Assembly (NCBI GenBank): GCA_964245075.1
Contig: CAXTLC010000011.1
Location: forward strand, 1-64,000
DNA: 64,000 nt
Source: LMUY01 sp964245075
GTDB taxonomy: Bacteria > Pseudomonadota > Alphaproteobacteria > Acetobacterales > Acetobacteraceae
Direction: 5' to 3'
Under the pieces are notes generated by a model that was not told where the DNA came from, made no database searches, and saw nothing but the letters and a program-made list of their open reading frames with translations. A program made the translations under genes and the position numbers. Below are positions 1-7,914 of the stretch, piece after piece (the stretch's first letter is position 1; every line of letters starts with the position of its first letter).

Positions 1-2462
1 CCCTCCAGCGGCAGCACCACGACGGCCTCGTCCAGGCCGAGCACGGCGCTGTTGCGCGGCGGCTCCCCTTCCAGCACCCGGACCTCGCTGGCGCGGCCCA
101 TGCGCCCGATCACCTCGGACCACCGCCCGGCGCGCGCCAGCGTCCCGGCCGACGCGCCCCGCAGCAGGATCGGGGACAGGGTGGACGGCGGGACGTTCAT
201 CTCCGAGCGCACGGTCCGCACCGCGCCCACCAGCCGCACCAGCCAGTCCAGTTCCGCCCGGGCTTCCGCCGCGCCGGGCACCGCCGCCGGCTCCGGCCAC
301 GGCGCGCGGATCAGCCCGGTCGCCTCGCCGAAGCCGAACTCGGCCCACAAGGTGGCCGTGATGAACGGCATCACCGGCTGTAGCAGCCGCAGCACCGTGC
401 CGAGCACGTGGGCGGTGGCGGCCCGCAGCTCCGCGTCGGCGGCGAAGGACGGCTTGGCGAACTCCAGGAACCAGTCGCAGAAGACGTTCCAGGTGAAGCG
501 GTAGCAGGCGGCGGCGTACTCGTCGAAACGGTACGCTTCCAGCGCCGCCGTGGCCTCCGCCGCCGCGGTGCTCGCGGCGTCCAGGACCCAGCGCGCCAGC
601 GGCCCTTCCGCCGTGGCCGGGTCGAACGCCGGGTCGGGACGGACGGCGTTCAGCTCACAGAGCCGGGCGGCGTTCCACAGCTTGGTGGTGAAGCGGCGGT
701 ACTCCTCCACCCGCGCCGGGCCGAGCTTCACGTCGCGGCCGGGGCCGGTCAGCGCGCAGATGGCGAAGCGCAGCGCGTCGGCGCCGTATTCGTCCACCAT
801 GGCCAGCGGATCAATCACGTTGCCCTTGGATTTGCTCATCTTCTGGCCGCGCTCGTCGCGCACCAGGCCGTGGATGCAGACGGTGCGGAACGGCACCTCG
901 CCCATGAAGTGCAGGCCCATCATCATCATCCGGGCCACCCAGAAGAAGATGATGTCGAACCCGGTCACCAGCACGTCGCCGGGGTAGTAGCGCGCCAGCT
1001 CGCGCGTCCGCTCCGGCCAGCCAAGGGTGGAGAACGGCCAGAGCGCGCTGCTGAACCAGGTGTCCAGCACGTCCTCGTCCTGCGCCAGGGGTTCGTCGCG
1101 GCCGTACTGGGCGCGCGCGGCAGCCTTCGCGTCCGCCTCGCTGTGGGCCACGAACACGGCGCCGTCCGGACCGTACCAGGCGGGAATGCGGTGTCCCCAC
1201 CAGAGCTGGCGGCTGATGCACCAGGGCTGGATGTCCCGCATCCAGGCAAAGAACGTGTTCTCCCACTGCTTGGGCACGAACTGCACCCGGCCGTCCTCCA
1301 CGGACGCGATGGCCGGGGCGGCGAGGGCCTTGGCGTCGGCGTACCACTGGGTGGTCAGCAGCGGCTCGATCGGCACCTCCGAGCGGTCGCCATGCGGCAC
1401 CTGGTGGGTGTGCGGCTCGGTGTGGACCAGCAGGTCCAGGCGCTCCAGCTCCGCCACGATCGCCTTGCGGGCGGCGGCGCGGTCCTGCCCGGCCAGTCCT
1501 GCGGTCCAGGCCGGGTCGGCGATGCCGGGGATGGGAGCCAACTCCACCTCCGCCAGGGTCACCCTGCCCTCGCGGTCCAGTATGGACGGCATCGGCAGGC
1601 CGTGGCGGCGGCCGACGGCGAAGTCGTTGAAGTCGTGCGCCGGGGTGATCTTCACCGCGCCGGTGCCTTTCTCCGGATCGGAATACTCGTCCGCGACGAT
1701 CGGGATGCGGCGCCCGACCAGCGGCAGCACCGCGGACTTGCCCACCAGGGCGGCGTAGCGCGCGTCACCCGGGTGCACCGCGATGGCCGTGTCCCCAAGC
1801 ATGGTCTCCGGCCGGGTGGTGGCGACGGTGATCCACTCGTCGGTTTCCTCCACCGGGTAGCGGATGTGCCACAGGCTGCCCTTGACCTCGCGGCTCTCCA
1901 CTTCAAGGTCGGAGATGGCGGTTTGCAGCTTCGGGTCCCAGTTCACCAGCCGGCGGTCCCGGTAGATCAGGCCCTGTCGGTGCAGGGTCACGAACACCTC
2001 GCGCACCGCGTCCGACAGCCCGGCGTCCATGGTGAACCGCTCGCGTGCCCAATCCAGCGAGGAGCCGAGCCGCCGCAACTGCCCGGTAATGGCGCCGCCC
2101 GATTCGGCCTTCCAATCCCAGATCCGATCGGTGAAGGCGTCGCGGCCGATCGCCTGCCGGGTCGTCCCGGCGGCGGCGAGCTGGCGTTCCACCACCATCT
2201 GGGTCGCGATGCCGGCATGGTCGGTGCCGGGCTGCCACAACGCGTCGCGGCCTCCCATGCGCCGCCAGCGGATCAGCACGTCCTGCAACGTGTTGGTCAG
2301 CGCGTGGCCGACATGCAGGCTGCCGGTGACGTTCGGCGGCGGGATCATGATGGTGAACGGCTGCGCGTTGCTGTCCGGCTGCGCGGCGAAGGCGGCTTCC
2401 CGCTCCCAGGCCTGGTAGAGCGGGGTTTCGACGGACGCGGGGTTGAACGACTTGTCCAGCAT
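1..2462 (-). CDS. valS: Valyl-tRNA synthetase, C-terminus cut off by the window edge
   Basis: Class I aminoacyl-tRNA synthetase that charges tRNA-Val with valine in the cytoplasm. The translation starts MLDKSFNPASVETPLYQAWE. It carries the HIGH-type signature PPPNVTGSLHVGHAL near residue 45 and the KMSKSKGN loop at about residue 541, separated by the long editing (CP1) insertion with its TTRPET motif. About 820 residues are visible. The family usually runs 880-950, so the missing part is the end of the anticodon-binding region and the C-terminal coiled coil. The start is the first ATG, upstream of the catalytic core. popZ lies 50 bases upstream on the same strand, an arrangement also known from other alphaproteobacteria. 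Identity is certain. Confidence 0.97.
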   Translation of the reverse strand, partial: MLDKSFNPASVETPLYQAWEREAAFAAQPDSNAQPFTIMIPPPNVTGSLHVGHALTNTLQDVLIRWRRMGGRDALWQPGTDHAGIATQMVVERQLAAAGTTRQAIGRDAFTDRIWDWKAESGGAITGQLRRLGSSLDWARERFTMDAGLSDAVREVFVTLHRQGLIYRDRRLVNWDPKLQTAISDLEVESREVKGSLWHIRYPVEETDEWITVATTRPETMLGDTAIAVHPGDARYAALVGKSAVLPLVGRRIPIVADEYSDPEKGTGAVKITPAHDFNDFAVGRRHGLPMPSILDREGRVTLAEVELAPIPGIADPAWTAGLAGQDRAAARKAIVAELERLDLLVHTEPHTHQVPHGDRSEVPIEPLLTTQWYADAKALAAPAIASVEDGRVQFVPKQWENTFFAWMRDIQPWCISRQLWWGHRIPAWYGPDGAVFVAHSEADAKAAARAQYGRDEPLAQDEDVLDTWFSSALWPFSTLGWPERTRELARYYPGDVLVTGFDIIFFWVARMMMMGLHFMGEVPFRTVCIHGLVRDERGQKMSKSKGNVIDPLAMVDEYGADALRFAICALTGPGRDVKLGPARVEEYRRFTTKLWNAARLCELNAVRPDPAFDPATAEGPLARWVLDAASTAAAEATAALEAYRFDEYAAACYRFTWNVFCDWFLEFAKPSFAADAELRAATAHVLGTVLRLLQPVMPFITATLWAEFGFGEATGLIRAPWPEPAAVPGAAEARAELDWLVRLVGAVRTVRSEMNVPPSTLSPILLRGASAGTLARAGRWSEVIGRMGRASEVRVLEGEPPRNSAVLGLDEAVVVLPLE

Positions 2463-2512
2463 GGGGCCGGTTCTAGACCCTGCGGGTCCCGTGGCAAGCG
2501 CCGGAAGCGGAA

Positions 2513-3145
2513 CTAGGGCGCCACGTGGCCCGTGACGCGCTCGATCTCCTGCCGCACCAGTCGTTCGACCATGGGCGGCAGGTGTTCGTCCAGCCAAACC
2601 TTCAGCAGCACCCGCAATTCGTCGCGAACAAGGTCCTCGATCGTCGGTCCCCCGCGATGCACCTGCGTTCCACGGCTGCTGGACAGGGTGCGAAGCAGCG
2701 AGCCGACAGAGGCCGCCGCCGCCGCCGCGCTGTCCGGGGCCAGCAGCGCCTCGCTTGGGATGGGGGCGGGCATGGGCGCCGAGGCTGGGATCAGGGCTGG
2801 CATCGGGCCTGGGACCGGGGCTGCAAGCGGGGCTGGTTCCGCCACGTGCTCCAGAGTCGCGGGCACGGGAGGGGGGGCCATGGCGGGCGCGGGCACGGCC
2901 CCGCCGGCAGGTTGCATGGCCGGCGCCACCACCAGCATGGCTTCGTCGAGCACGAGCACGCCGTCCTCCACGGCCGGGCTGCTTTCCAGGGGCGCCGCGG
3001 CCGCGGCCGGAGGGTCCGGGGCCAGGGCCTGACTGGGCGGACTGCCTTCATCCTCGTTCAGGATGCGCCGGATGGAGGCGAGGATGTCCTCCATCGATGG
3101 ATCGGCGCCGCCAGGGTTTGGCGGCTGCGCGTCCGGTCCGCTCAC
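2513..3145 (-). CDS. popZ: PopZ-family (DUF2497) polar organizing protein
   Basis: About 210 residues with the layout of PopZ. There is a short conserved N-terminal helix (PSMEDILASIRRILNEDE, about residues 16-33), a long low-complexity Pro/Ala-rich middle, and a conserved C-terminal oligomerization segment (TIEDLVRDELRVLLKVWLDE) followed by EIERVT. In Caulobacter PopZ forms a polar scaffold that tethers the ParB-parS origin complex and cell-cycle kinases; that role here is by family. The start is GTG, because the ATG five bases upstream opens only a two-codon frame. It lies 4 bases after the tolC stop and 50 before valS, suggesting co-transcription with tolC. The middle has a proline/alanine repeat-like stretch (APxPxPALIPASAPMPAP type). 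Confidence 0.85.
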   Translation of the reverse strand: MSGPDAQPPNPGGADPSMEDILASIRRILNEDEGSPPSQALAPDPPAAAAAPLESSPAVEDGVLVLDEAMLVVAPAMQPAGGAVPAPAMAPPPVPATLEHVAEPAPLAAPVPGPMPALIPASAPMPAPIPSEALLAPDSAAAAAASVGSLLRTLSSSRGTQVHRGGPTIEDLVRDELRVLLKVWLDEHLPPMVERLVRQEIERVTGHVAP

Positions 3146-3149
3146 GCCA

Positions 3150-4556
3150 TCACCTGCCGGGCTGGCTCAGCTCGTAGTCGCCGGTGCCGAACAGGCGGTC
3201 GTGGACGGCCTTGTAGTAGGCGGTGTCGTCGTAGATCGGCACGTTCAGGTTGAGGTCCCGCGCCGTCAGCCGGCCCACCGCGGACGCGACGTTGTAGGAC
3301 GAGGTCACCAGGTTGGCGAGGTTCTGCACCAGGGTGGAGCGGGATTGCAGCAAGGCCTGCTCCGCGTTGAGCACGTCCAAGGTGGTGCGGCTGCCGACCA
3401 CCGCCTCGCGCTGGGTGCCTTCGAGCGCGATCTCGTTGGCGCGGATGGCGGCGCGTGTGCTCTCGATGGTTGCGCGGGCGGCGACCAGCGTTTCCCAGGA
3501 GGTCAGCGCCGCTTGGATCACCTGCCGGCGGGTGTCATCGACGGTTTTGCGGGATTGCTGCTCCGTTTGCCGCGCTTGGCGCACGGCGGAGTACTCGGCG
3601 CCGCCCTGGTAGATCGGCACCGTGACGTTGAGCAGCGCTTGCCCGCCGATGGCGCGGGAGTTGTTGAACGTCTGGTTGTCCTGCCGGAATGCGGAGCCTT
3701 GGACGCTCAGCGTCGGCAGGAGGGCGGAGAAGGCGACGTCCACCGCGTCCTTGGAGGCGGCTTCGTCGAACATCGTGTAGATCAGCGTCGGGTTGTTGGC
3801 CGAGGCGATGCGGGACGCTTCCGCCGCGGTCTTGAACGGCAGCGAGAGCGGCTGGGGCACCACGAGCCGGCTTGGCAAGAATCCCACGTCGCGCTGGAAC
3901 GCGGCGCGAGCGGTCTGCACGTTGCCTTCCGCGGTCTGCCGGGTCGCGCGCGCGCTGGCGAGGGCCGACTCGGCCTGCGCCACGTCCGTCCGGGTGATCT
4001 CGCCGACGCGGAAGCGGTCGTTGGTGGCTTGCAGCTGCCGGGTCAGCACCTGCTCGTTGTTGACGTCCAGGTCGAGCAGTTGCTCCGTTTGGATGACGTT
4101 GACGTAGTCGTTGATGACGTTGCCGAACACCAGTTGCTCGGTGGCGATCAAGCGGCCGCGCTGGCTGAGCACCCGGTTCTCGGCAGAGTGGGTGTTCGCC
4201 TCGGTGCGGCCGCCCGTGTAGATCGGCTGGGTGATGACCGCCTGAGCCGCGAGCGGGTCGCGGCCGACACTGACCTTGCCGGAGCCCTGGCCGGGCTGCG
4301 GGTTGCCGATCTCGCTGCGGCCGATCGCTCCGCCGTACGAGCCCGAAACGATGACCTGCGGGCGCCAGCCGGACAGAGCCTGCGGCACCCCCTCGTCCAC
4401 CGCCCGCAACGCGGCGCGGGCGGCGAGCAGGGTGGGGTTGGTGCCGTATGCGGCGGCCAACGCTTCTTGCAGCGTGTGAGGCTGGGTCTGCGCCATCGCC
4501 GAAGTGGCAAGGCAGACGTAACCCAAGCCCATCCACGCTGCCCAACGCCGACTCAT
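3150..4556 (-). CDS. tolC: TolC-family outer membrane channel protein
   Basis: Outer-membrane exit duct for type I secretion and RND/ABC efflux. The mature part begins QTQPHTLQEALAAAYGTNPT, the typical TolC/OEP opening, and two homologous alpha-helical/beta-barrel halves follow, including VNVIQTEQLLDLDVNN and RTTLDVLNAEQALLQ. I place the start at the ATG giving MSRRWAAWMGLGYVCLATSAMAQ, a clean signal peptide cut after AMA. An ATG 19 codons upstream would add a charged extension before the signal. Length from this start is 468 residues, normal for the family. The protein sits between pcm and popZ on the same strand, a recurring alphaproteobacterial order. Confidence 0.93.
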   Translation of the reverse strand: MSRRWAAWMGLGYVCLATSAMAQTQPHTLQEALAAAYGTNPTLLAARAALRAVDEGVPQALSGWRPQVIVSGSYGGAIGRSEIGNPQPGQGSGKVSVGRDPLAAQAVITQPIYTGGRTEANTHSAENRVLSQRGRLIATEQLVFGNVINDYVNVIQTEQLLDLDVNNEQVLTRQLQATNDRFRVGEITRTDVAQAESALASARATRQTAEGNVQTARAAFQRDVGFLPSRLVVPQPLSLPFKTAAEASRIASANNPTLIYTMFDEAASKDAVDVAFSALLPTLSVQGSAFRQDNQTFNNSRAIGGQALLNVTVPIYQGGAEYSAVRQARQTEQQSRKTVDDTRRQVIQAALTSWETLVAARATIESTRAAIRANEIALEGTQREAVVGSRTTLDVLNAEQALLQSRSTLVQNLANLVTSSYNVASAVGRLTARDLNLNVPIYDDTAYYKAVHDRLFGTGDYELSQPGR

Positions 4557-4637
4557 ACAGGATCTCCAGATAGCCCTTGCGGCAACCTGCCATACAGGAT
4601 GCTTGTCCGCCACGGAATCCCGCCTCGCCGGACTTCG

Positions 4638-5312
4638 TCAGAACACGAAGGCAGGGGCGGGCCGCAGGCTGGGCAGCAGCGCCGTGCCGCAATCGAACAT
4701 CGGGCGCGCGCGCAGGCTGGAACCCACGCCGGTGTGCTCGGCCAGCACGGCTTGGCCGGCGGGCGCTCCGGCCGCGGAAACCACCGCAACAAGCCGGCCG
4801 CCCGGCGCTAGTTGAGCCGCCAAGCTGTCCGGGATCGCGGTGACCGCGCCCTCGATCATCAGCGCGTTCCAAGGGCCGCCACCCGGCAATCCCGCGGCCA
4901 GCCGCCCCTCCACCAGCCGCACGGCGGGGGCCACGCGCGGCAGTATGCGCAGCGCGATCGCCATCAGCGCCTCATCTTCTTCCAGGGCTGTGACCTCTGC
5001 GCCACAGGCCGCCATCAGGGCGGAGCCGTAGCCGGTGCCGGCCGCGACCACCAGCACCCGCTCCCCGGCCCGCACGCGCGCCATCTGCACGAGCCTTGCC
5101 ACGATCAGCGGCTCCATCAGCACGCGCCCGTTGCCGAGCGGCAGGTCCTCGTCCACGTAGGCGTGGGAGGCGAGCGCGGGCGGCACGAACAACTCGCGCG
5201 GCAATGTGCGCAGCGCGCCCAGGATGCGCGGGTCGCTGACCCGGTTCGGCCGGATCTGGCAATCCACCATGTTCTGCCGGGCGGCGGCGAAGTCGGTCTG
5301 CGGCTGGTCCAT
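4638..5312 (-). CDS. pcm: Protein-L-isoaspartate O-methyltransferase family protein
   Basis: SAM-dependent methyltransferase that repairs or labels isoaspartyl residues in damaged proteins. The N-terminus FAAARQNMVDCQIRPNRV and the segment LPRELFVPPALASHAYVDED are typical of the alphaproteobacterial Pcm branch found next to tolC. The SAM-binding motif I reads VLVVAAGTGYGSAL, with AA in place of the usual IG. The ATG opening MDQPQTDFAAARQ was chosen; an in-frame codon 18 residues upstream adds a Pro-rich extension not expected for the family. From this start it is 224 residues. It is the first gene of the minus-strand pcm-tolC-popZ-valS run. Whether the divergent motif I leaves it active cannot be told from sequence. 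Confidence 0.85.
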   Translation of the reverse strand: MDQPQTDFAAARQNMVDCQIRPNRVSDPRILGALRTLPRELFVPPALASHAYVDEDLPLGNGRVLMEPLIVARLVQMARVRAGERVLVVAAGTGYGSALMAACGAEVTALEEDEALMAIALRILPRVAPAVRLVEGRLAAGLPGGGPWNALMIEGAVTAIPDSLAAQLAPGGRLVAVVSAAGAPAGQAVLAEHTGVGSSLRARPMFDCGTALLPSLRPAPAFVF

Positions 5313-5413
5313 GGGCGGTCCGGAATGGGGCTGCCGTGTATAGGGTGCAGGCGGCGTGGGCAGCAACCTTGACCCGGGCGCGCCGCATGGGGATAAGCGG
5401 CGCGCAGCCAGCC

Positions 5414-5484
5414 GGTCCGGTGGCAGAGTGGTGATGCAGCGGACTGCAAATCCGCGTATGCCGGTTCGATTCCGGCCCGGACCT
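5414..5484 (+). tRNA. tRNA-Cys (anticodon GCA)
   Basis: A full cloverleaf can be drawn. The acceptor GGTCCGG pairs with CCGGACC, the anticodon stem GCGGA/TCCGC encloses loop CTGCAAA (anticodon GCA), and the T-arm is GCCGG-TTCGATT-CCGGC. The discriminator base is T, as expected for tRNA-Cys. CCA is not encoded: the discriminator is followed by TTCTCG. Confidence 0.95.
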
Positions 5485-5525
5485 TTCTCGCTCGGACCTT
5501 TCCCGCCTAGACCTTTCCCGCCGGG

Positions 5526-5747
5526 CTACTCGCGGCCGGATTGCAGATGGGCCGGAGGCGCCGTGAGCGGGCCAGTCTGCTTGGCCACGTCCGGACCAGG
5601 GCTGTCGCCCAGGTTGATGCCGCTGCAGCCGGCGAGCGCCACCAGCGTCACGGCCAGGCCAAGGCAGGCAATGGGCGCTCCCCCGCCCAGGCGGGCGTCC
5701 CGGCGCACGGCACAAACGGGATCGCAGCCGAAAATGATGAAAGCCAT
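5526..5747 (-). CDS. Small putative lipoprotein, function unknown
   Basis: A 73-residue frame with a hydrophobic stretch ending in the lipobox LVALAGC-SG, so it would be exported and lipid-anchored. The remaining mature part is only about 30 residues, rich in Pro, Gly and Ala. The ATG at the right end is preceded by AGGGG at a suitable distance. An internal GTG at 5708 would give a shorter, more classical signal peptide (MRRDARLGGGAPIACLGLAV) but has no visible ribosome site. It lies between tRNA-Cys and tRNA-Leu with no operon partner. No family recognised. The lipobox is the main argument that it is real. Confidence 0.45.
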   Translation of the reverse strand: MAFIIFGCDPVCAVRRDARLGGGAPIACLGLAVTLVALAGCSGINLGDSPGPDVAKQTGPLTAPPAHLQSGRE

Positions 5748-5782
5748 GCGCTGACCCCTACCGTGCTGACGTGCCAAGGAGT

Positions 5783-5866
5783 TGGTGCGAGAGGGGGGAT
5801 TCGAACCCCCACGCCTTGCGGCGCACGATTTTGAGTCGCGTGCGTCTACCGTTCCGCCACTCTCGC
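5783..5866 (-). tRNA. tRNA-Leu (anticodon CAA)
   Basis: On the minus strand the acceptor GCGAGAG pairs with CTCTCGC, followed by A and an encoded CCA. The anticodon loop is CTCAAAA (anticodon CAA), and a long variable arm of the CGCCGCAAGGCG type marks it as class II. The T-arm is GGGGG-TTCGAAT-CCCCC. All stems are intact. Confidence 0.96.
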
Positions 5867-5932
5867 TACGCTGCCAACCATAGCTAATTGCGTCCGTCTG
5901 GCAACGCGGCTATATGCCACGCCGCGCAGCGA

Positions 5933-6008
5933 TCCCGAATAGCTCAGTTGGTAGAGCAAGCGACTGTTAATCGCTCGGTCGTAGGTTCGAGTCCTACTTC
6001 GGGAGCCA
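5933..6008 (+). tRNA. tRNA-Asn (anticodon GTT)
   Basis: Complete 76-base gene including encoded CCA. Acceptor TCCCGAA/TTCGGGA, D-arm GCTCAGTTGGTAGAGC, anticodon loop CTGTTAA and T-arm GTAGG-TTCGAGT-CCTAC are all intact. It ends about 80 bases before phnM. Confidence 0.97.
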
Positions 6009-6086
6009 GCGAGCCTTTTCGCCGCGGCTGGCTCGCGCTCGGGTTCTGTCCTACACAGCGCCGCGGAGCCCGTGACGGAACTGTCC

Positions 6087-7217
6087 ATGACCTGCCTCAC
6101 CAATGCCCGGATCGTCCTGCCGGATGCCGTCCTGCACGGCACCATCGAGTTCGACGGGGGCGGCATCCGGTCTGTCCAGCCCGGCCGCGCCAGCCTGCCG
6201 GGCGCCGCCGACCTGGACGGGGACATCCTGATCCCCGGCGTGGTGGACCTGCATACGGACAACCTGGAGCGGCAGGTGCAGCCGCGCAGCAGCGCCCGCT
6301 GGCCGTCCCGCTCCGCCATGGTCGCGCATGACGCGCAATGTGCGGCAGCCGGGGTCACCACGGTGCTGGATGCGCTGTGCCTCGGGGATCTCGGGTTCGA
6401 GAAGGACCGGATCAGGACGTTCCTCGACGGCGTGGAGGACGGGGACGCGCTGGCCGGGTCGGGCCTGCTGAAAAGCGAGCACTTCCTCCATCTGCGCTGC
6501 GAGCTGCCGGCAGCCGACATGCTCGCGCTGCTCCACCCGGTGGCTGACCATCCCCGGGTGCGGATGGTCAGCCTGATGGACCATTCCCCAGGCGTCGGCC
6601 AGTATGCCAACCTCGACCGCTACCGGGCGATGCGGGTGAAGGACGGGATGGCCCCGGCAGCGGTCGAGCGGCGCATCGCGGACCTGCAGGAGCAACAAGC
6701 CCGGCTGCGCGAACCGAACCGCCGCGCCCTGCTGGACCGCGTGCGCCCCGGCGGCACCGTGCTGGCAAGCCACGACGACCGCACGGAGGAGGAAGTGGCG
6801 GAGAACCACCGCGACGGCATCCGCATCAGCGAGTTCCCCGTCGCCCTCGGGGCGGCCCTGGCGGCCAAGGCGCGCGGCATGCAGGTGATCGCCGGCGCGC
6901 CCAACATCGTCCGCCGCGGCAGCCACAGCGGCAACGTCGCGGCGGCGGAGCTGGTGCGGCAGGGCGCGGTGGACGCGTTCGCCTCCGACTACGTCCCGGC
7001 CAGCCTGGTGGAAGCGGTGTTCTGCTGCGTGCGGGACATCGGCATCACCCTGCCGCAGGCGGTGGCGCTGGTGACCGACCGCCCCGCCCGCATGGCCGGC
7101 CTGCCTGACCGCGGGCGGATCGAGCCCGGGCTGCGCGCGGACCTGGTGCGGCTGCGGCTGCATGACGGGCTGCCGATCGTGCGCCAGGTGTGGCTCACGG
7201 GCGAGCGCGTGATCTGA
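6087..7217 (+). CDS. phnM: PhnM: alpha-D-ribose 1-methylphosphonate 5-triphosphate diphosphatase
   Basis: Amidohydrolase-superfamily enzyme of the carbon-phosphorus lyase pathway. It removes diphosphate from the triphosphate intermediate before C-P bond cleavage. The metal-binding start motif is GVVDLHTDNLERQ near residue 50, and the PhnM-specific segments LMDHSPGVGQ, LASHDDRTEEEV and FASDYVPASLVEAVF are all present. About 376 residues, the usual size. I prefer the ATG giving MTCLTNARIVLPD, since the family opens this way; a GTG five codons upstream (6072), with GGAG close by, is an alternative. It overlaps the DUF1045 gene downstream. No phnG-L core genes are visible, so either they lie elsewhere or the enzyme serves another use. 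Confidence 0.93.
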   Translation: MTCLTNARIVLPDAVLHGTIEFDGGGIRSVQPGRASLPGAADLDGDILIPGVVDLHTDNLERQVQPRSSARWPSRSAMVAHDAQCAAAGVTTVLDALCLGDLGFEKDRIRTFLDGVEDGDALAGSGLLKSEHFLHLRCELPAADMLALLHPVADHPRVRMVSLMDHSPGVGQYANLDRYRAMRVKDGMAPAAVERRIADLQEQQARLREPNRRALLDRVRPGGTVLASHDDRTEEEVAENHRDGIRISEFPVALGAALAAKARGMQVIAGAPNIVRRGSHSGNVAAAELVRQGAVDAFASDYVPASLVEAVFCCVRDIGITLPQAVALVTDRPARMAGLPDRGRIEPGLRADLVRLRLHDGLPIVRQVWLTGERVI

Positions 7218-7876
7218 GCGCCCGGGCCGCCGCCTACTACGCTCCGGCGCCCGGCGACCCGCTCTGGACCGCCGGCTGCGACTGGCTGGGGCGTGACCCC
7301 CAATCCGGCCGCCGCACCGTCCACCCCGGCCGGGACGCGCTGACCGCAGACCCGCGGCAGTATGGCTTCCATGCCACGCTCAAGCCGCCGATGCGCCTGG
7401 CGCATCCCTGGAACGCGCTGATGGAGGATGCGGCGGCGCTGGCGGAAGGGCTCGAAGCGTTCGACCTGCCGCGCTTGGAGGTGGCTGACCTCCACGGCTT
7501 CCTCGCCTTGCGCGAAACGGCGCCTTGCCCGGCGCTGCACGCCCTGGCCGATGCCTGCGTCGCCGGGCTGGACTCGCACCGGGTGCCGCCGGACGCGGCG
7601 GAAATCGCGCGGCGGCGCAAGGGCGGGCTGACGGCGCAGCAGGACGCCATGCTGCTCGATTGGGGCTACCCCTACGTCTTCGCCACCTGGCGCTTCCACA
7701 TGACGCTGACCCGGCGCTTGTCCGCGAACGAGCAAGCGGCAGTGCGGCCACAGGCGGAGGCGCATTTCGCCGCCGCCCTGGCGCTGCCGCGCCGGGTCAC
7801 CGACATCTGCCTGTTCACCCAGGCCGGCCCGGACGCGCCGTTCATGCTGGCGGAGCGGCTCCCGCTCGGCGGCTGA
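7190..7876 (+). CDS. DUF1045 / phosphonate-metabolism-associated protein
   Basis: A 228-residue member of the 2H-phosphoesterase-like DUF1045 group that accompanies C-P lyase genes; its biochemical role is not established. Typical segments are AAYYAPAPGDPLW, YGFHATLKPPMRLA (first H-x-T motif) and YPYVFATWRFHMTLTRRL (second H-x-T motif). These two motifs are what a 2H phosphoesterase active site needs. The GTG start is the only initiation codon before the conserved region and makes the gene overlap phnM by 28 bases, implying translational coupling. The pairing with phnM is the common one. Confidence 0.85.
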   Translation: MAHGRARDLSARAAAYYAPAPGDPLWTAGCDWLGRDPQSGRRTVHPGRDALTADPRQYGFHATLKPPMRLAHPWNALMEDAAALAEGLEAFDLPRLEVADLHGFLALRETAPCPALHALADACVAGLDSHRVPPDAAEIARRRKGGLTAQQDAMLLDWGYPYVFATWRFHMTLTRRLSANEQAAVRPQAEAHFAAALALPRRVTDICLFTQAGPDAPFMLAERLPLGG

Positions 7877-7914
7877 GGTTGCTAGCCTGGTTCGCCACGA
7901 AACGGAGCGCCGCC

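Noticed and set aside
408..2516. A 702-codon plus-strand frame opposite valS
   Set aside because: Antisense to a certain tRNA synthetase gene and rich in His/Arg/Gly without any fold signature.
5933..6008. tRNA-Asn as an island integration site
   Set aside because: The sequence following is phnM and core genes with the same codon style; no partial repeat of the tRNA 3' end seen downstream.
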